64,000 nt of DNA. Source: Muraenolepis orangiensis (Eukaryota > Chordata > Actinopteri > Gadiformes > Muraenolepididae). Positions 39,901-51,900 of this stretch are shown piece after piece. The stretch covers positions 18,776,892-18,840,891 of the forward strand of contig CM051019.1 of NCBI GenBank assembly GCA_027704905.1, given 5' to 3'. The notes beneath the pieces are model-generated. The model saw only the letters and a list, made by a program, of their open reading frames with translations. It was not told the origin of the DNA and made no database searches. Made by a program: the position numbers and the translations under genes. Position 1 is the first letter of the stretch. Every line of letters begins with the position of its first letter.

Positions 39901-42900
39901 ATTAAAGGTGCAGCGTGTAGGATTTGGTGCCATCTAGAGGTGAGGTTGCAGATTGCAACCAACTGAATCACTCCCCTTACCTCCACTCCCCCTCCCTTTC
40001 CAACAACGTAGGAAAAGCTACAATGGCCTGAAGGTGCCAGTAGGCACTTCCAAAATAATCGGACCATTTTTTTTTCATTGGATTATACCCATATTATATT
40101 TCTGCCAAGGCTGTTCCTAGATTCCACACAATTCTACACACTGCACCTTTAAAAAAAGATGTGATTCCTCATTGGAAAGAAAGTGGTTTGTTCATAGATT
40201 TGTCAGATGGCTGATGTTTGGCCTTCTGGTGTTTCAATAGGAATCTTCCATCATTGATTTCTACCCCGATGACTTCGCCATCGATCTGAACGGGAAGAAG
40301 TACGCTTGGCAAGGTGAGTCCCTGTGCCACATTGTGTCTCCTTCAGTTTAACTTCTCTTGGCTCTGAGCTGCACTTGTACCGTAACACTTGTGCAATGGA
40401 ACTCTCCTGTAAGTTGGATAAAGCCCAGATTGACTGTTGTTTTTGTTGTTGCTGCTGCAGGTGTGGCTCTGTTACCGTTTGTGGACGAGCGCAGACTGAG
40501 GTCAGCGCTGGCTGACGTGTACCCTGACCTCTCCTCGGAGGAAGGTAAGCCGTGCCTCTCCTTAAGGTGGGGTTACACATAACGGTTGACCAATAGCTAG
40601 GGGTTACACATACCGGTGGACCAATAGCGAGGGGTTACACATACCGGTTGACCAATAGCTAGGGGTTACACATACCGGTGGACCAATAGCTAGGGGATAC
40701 ACATACCGGTGGACCAATAGCGAGGGGTTACACATACCGGTGGACCAATAGCGAGGGGTTACACATACCGGTGGACCAATAGCGATGGGTTACACATACC
40801 GGTGGACCAATAGCTAGGGGATACACATACCGGTGGACCAATAGCGAGGGGTTACACATACCGGTGGACCAATAGCGAGGGGTTACACATACCGGTGGAC
40901 CAATAGCGATGGGTTACACATACCGGTGGACCAATAGCTAGGGGATACACATACCGGTGGACCAATAGCGAGGGGTTACACATACCGGTGGACCAATAGC
41001 TAGGGGATACACATACCGGTGGACCAATAGCTAGGGGATACACATACCGGTGGACCAATAGCGTTGGGTTACACATACCGGTGGACCAATAGCTAGGGGA
41101 TACACATACCGGTGGACCAATAGCGAGGGGTTACACATACCGGTGGACCAATAGCTAGGGGATACACATACCGGTGGACCAATAGCTAGGGGTTCCCGTT
41201 GATTCTTAAAAAGCATTGAATTCATTAATTTCAAAGTAAGGCCTTAATTGGAACATAACGTCTTAATTAACATTAACATCTCAAAATAATTAATAGCATC
41301 CGTTTTTTTAATTACTTTAAAATGATTCATTCAAATAAAAATGTATGAATTAAATACCAAGATCTAAGTTGCCTAGAGCTGTAGGAACCCTGAATAAGCC
41401 ACTTCCCCTTACTGATTCCATGCGCCATCTTTCTTTTAATTCTCTACCATTTTTATGCCGACACCACGGCTCTTACTTTATCGTTAAGTGGTCTCCTCTC
41501 TCGTCGGTCTCTTCCAGCCAGGAGGAACAGCCTGGGCAGTGACATGCTGTTCGTCAAGAGTTCCCACCCGCTGTGTGACTTCATCAAGGAACTGTACCTT
41601 GCAGAGTCTAAAGAGGTACACCACACATGACCCATAGTCTTAAGAGTGCCGATTGGCTACTACCGCCCGTCTGTCATCAATTCAAATCGACCAATCTGTT
41701 GGTAGGGATTCAAGACGATGTCTGTACAAGCAGTTTATGGTCAAAATGTCATCGAATGCATTTGGGGTTTTCATTTAAATTTTAACTGAGTTCACTTTTT
41801 TCTTTTCGGTTAGGTTTAATACACATTATCTAATTGATCTATTCATTTGTTCAAATCATTTCACGATTTTTACCATTGTTTCTTTTTAACAGTTTCCGAC
41901 TGGGTTGTATTCCTTTTGGTAGTTTTTAATACAGCGCTTCGTTTGGGTGGTATCCGTACTAGAACAGGGCTTCAGGTGTTGAACTGTGGTCCTCTCTCTC
42001 TCCTAGGCCACCGAGATGCCCGCCGAGCTTTGCCATGGAATCCTAGGGACATTGACCCTCGACGCAGACCCCATTCTACCAGACAAGTAAGGAAACCACC
42101 ACTACTACGTCCTCTACGACCACAGTGAAGTGTTTCACTTGTTTAACCCCTCTTTAACTCCTCCTCCCCCTCCAGGACGGTCCAGTCTCCCATCCCATTG
42201 CTCAGAGACATCATGGTGAACAGCGCCATCGGGTAAGAACCGCTTCCTGTTTACATTCCCTGATCTGTACGTCATATCCTGTTGTGGGTGCTTTTGGAAC
42301 GCTCACAACGCTCCGTTCTTTCAGAGCAAGGTTTCTGGATCCTCAGTTTGAAGAGAACTTCGTGTTCAAGGCCATTGTCCTCCCCAACGCCAAGTGAGTC
42401 GCCGTTCTGTTCTTTCCCCCCCCCCCCCCCCCCCCTCGGCCACAAAAGGTACCGGGTTCAATCCCCCGGTGAACCTGTTGTTGTCGTAGTAGGCACTTAA
42501 CTAACCCCTACTGTTCCTAAAGACATGTTTTAATTCATCAAGTGCTTTGGATTAAAGCATCTGTTAAGCGTTAGTGTGATCAAATGAAACATTATTATTA
42601 TTGTTATTGTAATTGAATCATATGAATGTTCTCCAGGATGCCTGCGAAGGTCCTCAAACCAGGGGACTTTGAGGCAGGGAACCGGAACTCCTGGAGGCCC
42701 CAGGTTGGCTTCAACGCCAACAGGCAGCCGGCCCACCTCAACCAGGCTGCCTTCAGGACCCTAGGGTGAGTGTGTGTGTGTGTGGCTAAATGGTTAGCTG
42801 TTGGCAGGGAATGCTAATACAATTTAAAATATATAATCTACTGTTGAGTCAGTTCTTGGTTATCCTGTAGTTCTCACAAGTTCAGAATTGATTTAATTCA

Positions 42901-45900
42901 ATCGTTTGCATGCATTTGAACGGTATCTCCATATATGCAAATGACCAGCGGTATTTATCATCTGTACGACCACACTCCAAGTCGCTTAAGGAAGGGTGGA
43001 TTTTCAATGCCTCATCGTCTAAATTGTGGCATTAACATAAAACGCTGTGTAAATGCAAGGCAAGCGGCTGAATTAAAGATGCCACCCGGGGGTTTCACCA
43101 CCATGATGTGGAAAAGTGTTTTTTTTTGTTTAATGGGCAGACATTTGAATTGGTATCCATTCTGTGATTATGCAGTAAGCCTCCTGTCGTCCACACGTTG
43201 ATATTATCATCAACAAATGAATAATTGAACATCTGGCTCGGGCCGTCGCCCGTCTACCGAATCAATTATGCGCGGTTTGTAGGAAAAGTCCAAGAACCGC
43301 GTGTAGGGTGTTCTGTCTTCCTCGTTAGCACGCTCGTTAGTTTGCTAAATCAGGCCCGTTTGCCTTGATGGGAGCCCAGGTTCTCCAGGTGTACAGGGAC
43401 ACCTGGAGAACAGGGACACCTGGAGAACAAGGTCCGGATTCCTACACGGATTGAGATGTATATTACATGCTGCTCGTTGTTTCATTAATATGAATTAATG
43501 TGATACACATGGAAAGGGCCCCAATTTTCCCTGTGATAATGATCATAAAATCCCCCAAATAGTTTCAGAATATTATGGAGTCGCTGTTTAACGCAATAAC
43601 TCAAACGTTATTACTAGGGCTGTCAAACGATTACAAATTTTAATCCGATTAATCACCGCTTAAAAATTAATTAATCACCATTTGAACTATGTCCAAAATA
43701 TGCCATTTCTTTATGTATATTGTTGTGGGAATGGAAAGATAAATTAAAGAAGGCGGATATATCCATTTAACATACAGTATGTATGTTTATTATAATCAAT
43801 ACAGCATGGAATTGTGGACAAAATCGTATCCAACGATAACAAAATATTCTAAGTCTTGGGTCTGAGAGTCTAAATCTCATCAAATGGTGGTCCGTGGCTC
43901 AAATAATGGACCTTGATATGAAAAGGATTGAAAACCACTGCTCTAAACAAATAGGATGGTGTTAAGAACATTCTTTCTTTAACACACTTACTGGCCAACA
44001 TAGCCAATAGCCATTTCTCTTATTTGAATGAAACTTTTTTTTTTATCAAACCAAAAGAACATGGCCAACACAATTACATGTGGCCCTCTTCTCTATTCAT
44101 CCTTTAGTCAGTTGCTGAGGCAAACCAACTTGTCAACAATGTGACCTGCAACTGAGAAGAGTCTTTCACATGGAACTGTGGATGCAGGAGTGGCTAGATA
44201 TTTGCGAGCCAGTGGGGCCAGCTTGTCATGGGCTCCTGCGTGAGATGACCACCACTGCAAGGGACAGTCCTCCATACTAGTGGTGGGCTCTGCTCTGTAC
44301 CTGTGTATGGCTCTGTCAGGCTGTACCTCTTGCTCCGATTCTGAATCTGAGCCCATCTGTAGAAGGTTCATTATCTTCTTGGGTGGCCCATCTTCTGTGT
44401 GTGGAGATCTTCTGGGTGGTGAACGCAGCATGCCTCCAAGTGTGGTCCACACCTCTTCTCGGTCTGTCTTGGGCAGGCTCTTTAAGTCTTTAAAACGTGG
44501 ATCCAGTGCCATCGCAATCTTGAGCAATTTTGCAATTTTGTTGGTGTGTTCTTGGCGGGAGGCTAGGTCTTCCTTGAATTTTGCCTTAAATCTCACCACA
44601 TATGCAGGGTCCTCATCAGAGACTTCCATTACACGATGCAAGTGGCAGAGGGCAGGTAGTACCACAGAGCAGGAGACGTAGGCCTCCCCACCCAGAATCT
44701 CAGTTAAATACCTGCAGTGGTGTTCTGCACACGCCCTCCGCAAAGTGACCTTCTTCTGTCTTCATTACAGTTAGCGCAAAGGATTTCAATTCCCAGTCTC
44801 AGTGATTTGATGTTACTCCCAGGTCATTAGTGTTACTCACTGACGTCCAGTGGTCTACGGTCAGTGCCACATAATCCGCTTGAGCTAAAGCCTCCTCTCC
44901 TTTTCAGTGTCAGAGTTGGTGGGTTCTAGTCATTGTGGTGCCTCTTGATGGTGGCTTGTAGGATGTGTCGAGGGACGCAACTTTCAAAACATCGGCGAAG
45001 CCCTGGTCTTCAACGATGCTAGTCGGTCTACAGTCCTTTGCAACCCATTTGGCAATTGTGTTGGTTAATTGATCCGAGGTGGACTTGCTTACTGGCCTGC
45101 GTTCATTCAGGGTCGTCTGACGCAAGCCAGGTGTTGCACTGGAAGTGGAAGCCCCAACAAACGCCTGCTTAGCGTTGAGATGGTCTTTAGACTGAAGAGC
45201 TGCGGGGGAACTGAAACTCCTTCTTGCAGTGCGTGCAGATAGCTATTGGTTTATTGATTGTTCCATCTTTGTTCTTTTTGAACTCAGATTCCCCATCCAG
45301 AGGCCAACCTGTTGTTCTAGCTCCATGGTGTTCTAGCTCCATGGTGTTCTAGCTCCATGTTCTCATGCATCCACCCCGCTGGAACACTAGAGCCACGTCT
45401 AGTGTGTTGGTGGAATTATGGGATGTATGGGGCGGGCCATTCTGCGCACGCGTTAAATGCGTTAAATATTTTAACGCAATTAATTCAAAAAATTAATTAC
45501 CGCCGTTAACGCGATAATTTTGACAGCATTAGTTATTACCTAATGGAGATTTCTTCTTTTGCAAATGCGTGGGGGGGATGAACCCCTAGCCGCGCAGGGA
45601 CCACAAATGGTACTGTCCATTCCCATGTATGATGAAGCAGCCCAGTGGACCGTACCAACTGGGAGACTGATAAAGCTAGAACTAAAAGTTTTAGTTCACA
45701 ATGATGGTCTGTCATTAAAAACAATGACAAACTTTATATAGCTCATATCTACGGTCTATTTTATTATGTGTATATTTTTACTATTAAGGAGTGTTTTAAT
45801 TGTAATGTTGTTGTTTTCCCCCCCCCCCTGCAGACACACCATGAACAGGTCCCACGGGGGTCAGTACAGCAACGCCCCCCCGCCCAACAACTACCAGGAC

Positions 45901-48900
45901 AAGTACCGCTCCCAGCCCTACCGCGGAGGCAGCCAGCCGGCCTACCCCCGTAAGACTCTCACTTACTCACTCTCCAACAAGACGTAACAATCATTTAGCA
46001 GACTTTAAGGGACTTTCATTAACGTCATTCAACAGGTAGGCCAGAAAACTACTAGTCACCATAAGTCATGTGTTTATTTCCTTCCCAACGAGCCTCCAAG
46101 AGCAGAAACAGGGCTCAGGATAAAGTACATCAAACTGAGCCAATGACAAATAGTGACGCCAATAGATGGATAATGAGCAGCGGCTAATAAACAAGTGCAG
46201 TCTGATTGTAAGACGCCATTTCTTCTGTGGAAAACGTAGCTGGTTTGCAATTCAAGCAAAGAACAAGTTTGAGTTTGAATGTAGAAGTTTGAGTGTCTAG
46301 ACCACGCCCCCTGGCTACCTTTAACCGTCTAGACCACGCCCCTGGCTACCTTTAACCGTCTAGACCACGCCCCTGGCTACCTTTAACCATCTAGACCACG
46401 CCCCCTGGCTACCTTTAACCATCTAGACCACAAGGCCGAGTAAAAGCCCAGCTGACTGCCTGTAGTTCTTCCTGGTCACCTCGATGACTCAAATTACACC
46501 GTCTGGGACCAGGAAACGACCGATTTTTGTCAGCAGGAGAACTTCGGCATTCCAGTTGAGAGTCTTGATGCCAGTTGAGACGGATTCAATTTTTGTGACT
46601 AAAAAAAAAGTATTCTAATGGCCTGGCACCCTCTCCCTCCCCCACACACCCACCCATAATTTTGGGGCAACCCCTAGCTAGGAATGTGATTAAGCAGACA
46701 AGTGGGTCTTACTGGCCCACAGAGGACCAGCCTCATGCCTTTGTCTGGCTAACCCCCTTCTCTGCACCGGTCCTCGGTCTGCTCCTGCATCATTGTGGGC
46801 TTTGTGCCTGGTGAGTGTGTAGTGGTGGGGTTGGGTTGAGCCTACCCACCGCTGGGCTGATTAGTCCTGTGGGGACCCAGGCCCATAATGAGAGTGTGAA
46901 GTGGGTCTCTGGTTGGACATGGTAGCCCATTCTACCCCCTGACCAACCACCACCAGCAGCCCACCTCCTGATGAAAGCCTCCTGTCTGAGGGTGGGGTAG
47001 GGGGGGAAGGGGAGTAGGACGACGGTGTTTGATTGGCCGTGTGATGCGGTCTGAAGAGGCTTGACACCAAAGTTAACTTCCCCCTTTGGCGGTGCAGCTC
47101 CACCCCTCCCTCCCCTCCACCCCCACCCCCCCCCCCCCCCCCCCCTGCTGGGATGTGTCAACACACAGCCTCTGAGCCTGGCTGTGGGGCCTTTGTTCGG
47201 TGCGGCCCCACCAGCTGCTGGATAATAACCTGCCACGGAGCCTCTGCTGGGGGCCATTACTGTCTTGAACCCAACCCCTGACACCCAATTTGAACAACGG
47301 AGGTACAACTCTGAAAGTAACGTTTTTGGGGGCTTTTTTTTTTCCTAACCCACTCGCCGCCTCCACCACCACCACTCGGACATGGTTCCCTCCGAGGCAC
47401 TTTTACCATTACGGCCTGGCCCCCCCATTTACTGCCCGGATGGATCCCTGCCTCCATCTTGTTGTGCTGGTGATCGCCTACAGGGTTCGGTAGCGGAGGT
47501 GTTTGTTTGAATGCTAGATTTTCTTTGTCATGTGACATTGTCACATGAACCTGAACCTTTTAATGTGTCCCTGTATGGAAGGGGGGGGGGGGGGAGGGAC
47601 AGCCGGGAGAAAATCCAACTGTAATGTTTTGAATGAGTTTGTGTTGTATCCATGATCCAAGGTTACTTTCACGTTGGTACGTTCACATCCGAGCACAACG
47701 TGTGTTTGCTGGGAGCTGTCCATCTGCCTTGGTGGGGAGACCGGTGATCGATGGGCTCTGGCTGTTCACAGATTACACCCCAAAATATTGAATGATGCTT
47801 TGTGTGGACCGGCCCCGGCTATTGACTGGAAGTCGGCCAAATGTGTATTGAGTTGCAATCCGGGGGCCAGACTAATTGGCGAGGCGCGGAGCGAGGCGTT
47901 TAGCCGTTTGAAAGCGGTCGTAATCCCGGCGTTAATACACTGTAGGCGTGTGTTTTGGGCGGCTTTAAAGTGTAATCCTTTGTCGACACCCACGTCTGTT
48001 TTCTACACTGGACGTCTATAGATCCTCACATGATTCTTAATTAGGCAGATTGACAGGTGTCTAATTGTGGTTCGCCGCCCACCCCACCCCCCCTCCAGCC
48101 ACCCACCCCGTCCCCCCTTTGAGTCATCGTCGCTAGAAACATTCAGCTGATATAATTGGAAGCCCGGTGGGTGGTCCACTCCAAGTTTGTTTGCTCCGCA
48201 GATAATCAAACATTAAGAGTGAATCCGCCGGTGGGAGAAGATATTGTGGCAACAGCAGCCGGCCGGCCGGCGTGCCGACGAGGAGGCGGTGGGCTCCTAA
48301 TACACGCCTTGTAGTTTCTCCCTACCTTAAAACCGTCTCATGCTATCGTCGTTTTTTGTTTTTGGTAGGTTAAAACCATCTTATTGTAGTTTTTCCACTA
48401 TGTTTAAACCATCTTGCGTTAATTAAGTGTTTTGGTACGTTAAAAACAGTCTTGCGTTATTTACCTTTTTTATCTGTACGTTTAATCAATCTTACGATTA
48501 TCGTTTTTTTTTTTGTTACAGAACAAAAGATGTCTCGTGTTATCTTAGTGTTATCCATAGATTTAAAGCATCTCTCGTGCTTTTTGCAGATTTCCGGCCA
48601 TTAAAACCATCATCCATGTTCTCTCCATACGTACCAACATTTGACGTCACGTTTTTTCTCTTCTACGTTTATTAGATTTTATTATATATTTTTTCTCTCT
48701 CCTCCTCCGGCCCCGTAACCCTTTGCGTTTGAACCACTTGCCAGGTTCTGGCCCCATAAACAATCAAGTCACAGCCCCCCCCCCGCGCAGCTGGTCATCG
48801 CCTTGGCAACAGTGGATCGGGAAGAAACTGTTGGTGGGGGTATTTTTTTTTATTTTTTAAGTGTGTCTTTGTGAAGAGGCTGCCGCCACAGAGCCCGGCG

Positions 48901-51900
48901 CTACTTGAGGCTTCCACAATGCCGCCGGTTGAATGCTTATTTCATTTTCCTGAACAGGAAATGCAAATAGGGTGTTCTCTCTCTGTCCGCCACCCACCCA
49001 CCCTTCCTCCCTCCCTCCCTCCTCCTCCCACCATCCTCCCACCATCCCCCCCCCCCCCCTCCCTCCTCCCTCCCCGTATTTGAACGAGTCTAAATTTCTA
49101 TCATCGCAAATCATTTTTGTTTGCCGTGAATCGCCGAAATGGAAATGGGTGGTTTGGATAACCGGGGTTAAGGCCGATGGCGATTGGGTTAATTAGCCGC
49201 CGCGGGTACCGCCGCGCCACTCTCCTTCTGTAGCTAAAGGAAACTAATGCTAATGGAGGCTGAGGTAAATCCTTCAGGTTTGCAGAGTCTGAACTTAAGG
49301 CAAAAAGAGGGGCCTTTAAGGAACGTGACAAACAAATGTGTTTATTTGAAAACGACAAATGTGTGGTTTTTTTTTTTAGTTTTTTCCTAAGTTCCGGGAC
49401 GGTGGGGTTCAGCGTGTTGTTTAGGAGTGTTCTCAACGGGTCTCCCTCTTTGTCCCCGGTCAGATGCCCGTGAGCAGAGTCTGCTGGGAGCGCCTCCTCG
49501 CATGAACCAGTACCAAAGGTGAGTCCTTTACCCTTACCTTCACCCTTACCTTCACCCTTACCTTCACCCTTACCTTCACCCTGAACTAAAAGCCTTACCT
49601 TCACCCTCAACTAAAACCCTTACCTTCACCCTCAACTAAAACCTTTACCTTAAGCCCTACCAGAAGCCTTACCTTAAGCCCTTCCGGAAACGTTACCTAA
49701 ATTCTTACCGGAGGCCGTTCCTTTAACCTTGTGAGACCATCCTGTCACTCATTGTTTCCCAGTGAATATCAGTCTGGCATTGGCCGGGCAGTTATTGATT
49801 TCCTCTATGGCCGCAGATCTCTACACTTTCCTCGGGTGCCTGCATTATGTGGTGTTGTTTTTTTAAACTTTGGTCAACTGTAAACTCGAGTGCTGATGTG
49901 GTCCTGGCATGTCTTTTTGTGACTTCTGGGAGAAGCGTTCAGCTTGAGTGATCTGCAGAGAGCAACCCAATGTGAACGGCAACCTGACCCCACCCAGCGC
50001 TACCCACCCATTCGCGGAGTTCAACTTGAATGGCAACGGGATGTTTAATGTTCATTCCGTCCGAGATTTCTTAGGATGTTGAATGATAACGCTGCTTAAA
50101 GGACTCGTGTCCGTTAAATTACCGGATGCTGGAGGTTGTTTTGATTTGAATGCTGCAAGCCGCCGTTGTGCGGCGTGAATCTGTTGCCAGAGCTGAACTC
50201 TTCCCGTCCATAAACGGACTGTGGTTATTTTGAAACCCCTCAGGTCATCGCTTAACGTCCCCTCTACCTTCTAAATCCGAGGCCTTCAAACGCACACCCC
50301 CCCCCCCCCCCCCCCCCCACCGAGCTCAAGTGGCTCGGAGACTCCTGCTTTTTGGGAGGGGGGGGAGCATCCTACTGAATACGAGGAGAAATTCTCCTTG
50401 AGGAGGTTTGTGCAACTTAATGAGGCATCTCTAATGCCGTCTGAGGCCGCCCTGTCTCCAGCCTCCTCTACGGAGTCCCCACCACCAACTCCCAGTAAGG
50501 TTTCTTCCCTAGTTCAACTTCTCGGGGGTTCCCATTGTGTGTCTCTGTGTCACCCCGAGAGGTCACTGGTTATTACCGCTACTGAATGGACACAGTTTCT
50601 TTCTGTGTCGCGTCCCGGGCCAATGAGATGCGGAGGTAACTTGTTGGAGAGCGGGATTAGGGATTCCACCGCTAAGTCCCGTCCGCCCGGCCAGGATGTG
50701 ACATGGTTCCCTAATGAGGGATGGGGCCGCCGCCGTCCTCCTCCTCTTGCTTTGTACCTCGCGCCGTCGCCATGGCGCCACCACGGGAACGTTTTTAATA
50801 CGTGGGGCGGTTTGTGCTCCGGTCTATCGTATAGCGTGTAGATCGAATATTTTTGCGGCCAATCGATCGGGAAGCTCCACACAGGGATGTGTTCGCTCCT
50901 CTTGCACACAGTTGCTGGGAAGTTCTTTCTTCTATTTTTTGGCTATACTTTCACAACGTTAACAAGCTTCATGGTGGTACATATGTAAACGGGGGCCCAA
51001 GTAAATTCACTTTCTCTGAAATGGTTTCACTTCCTTTTGGGACGAATCGCTTGTTCCGATTGGTGTGTCGTGGTATCTGGTTGGAACGGGTCGACAATGC
51101 TATAAGTGTGTGTACCTGCTGCTGTATCCCCGGAAGTGAGCATCAATGTCTCAGCTATGCTAGCATAATGATAATGCTAGGCCAATCGTCTAGCTACAAG
51201 GTTGTTGTCCCCCCCCCCCCCCCCCAGCTCGTAGTCCAGCTCTTCAGAGCTCCTCGAGGGGAGGAGGCCAGGGTTCTGTTCCCTTCTGAGCTGTGGGTTT
51301 GTGAAGCCCTTGAGATGCCTTCAGTGTGGTTATATGAAACAACTTTCTCACTTATTGTTAAAATGACAATTGATGTGTGTTAATAGGCAGGCAATGATCA
51401 TTTATTTTCATTTAATCATATTTCATTGTAATCATTTTTGAACACACTGGTACATTTTTATGGAGAATTTGGTGATTTTAATTTAAAATCCAAATTCACC
51501 AAAACTTTCAAATATGATGATGTAAGGTGCAGTTATTATATTAATATAAGATGCACTTATTATATTAAGATAACGTAAGCTGCACTTATTATATTAAGAT
51601 AACGTAAGCTGCACTTCTTATATTAAGATAACGTAAGATGCACTTCTTATATTAAGATAACGTAAGATACACTTCTTATATTAAGATAACGTAAGATACA
51701 CTTCTTATATTAAGATAACGTAAGATACACTTATTATATTAAGATCTCTTCACGGTTTACTTCTCATATGGATCCCAGATGGGGAGTTAGTCTGAATTTA
51801 CAGCAGAGGGATATCAAAACGGATTGTTAATGCGTGTTTGTTCTGTAGTCACTCCAGTTACGGTGGTGGTGGAGGAGGTGGAGGTGGAGGTGGTGGTGGT

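Noticed and set aside
47674..48021. 115-codon plus-strand frame in xrn2 intron 28
   Set aside because: No domain, no splice borders matching the xrn2 phases, and the flanking exons already join in frame without it.
50398..51383. 147- and 176-codon frames in xrn2 intron 29
   Set aside because: They pass through C homopolymers, show no domain and do not fit as exons.
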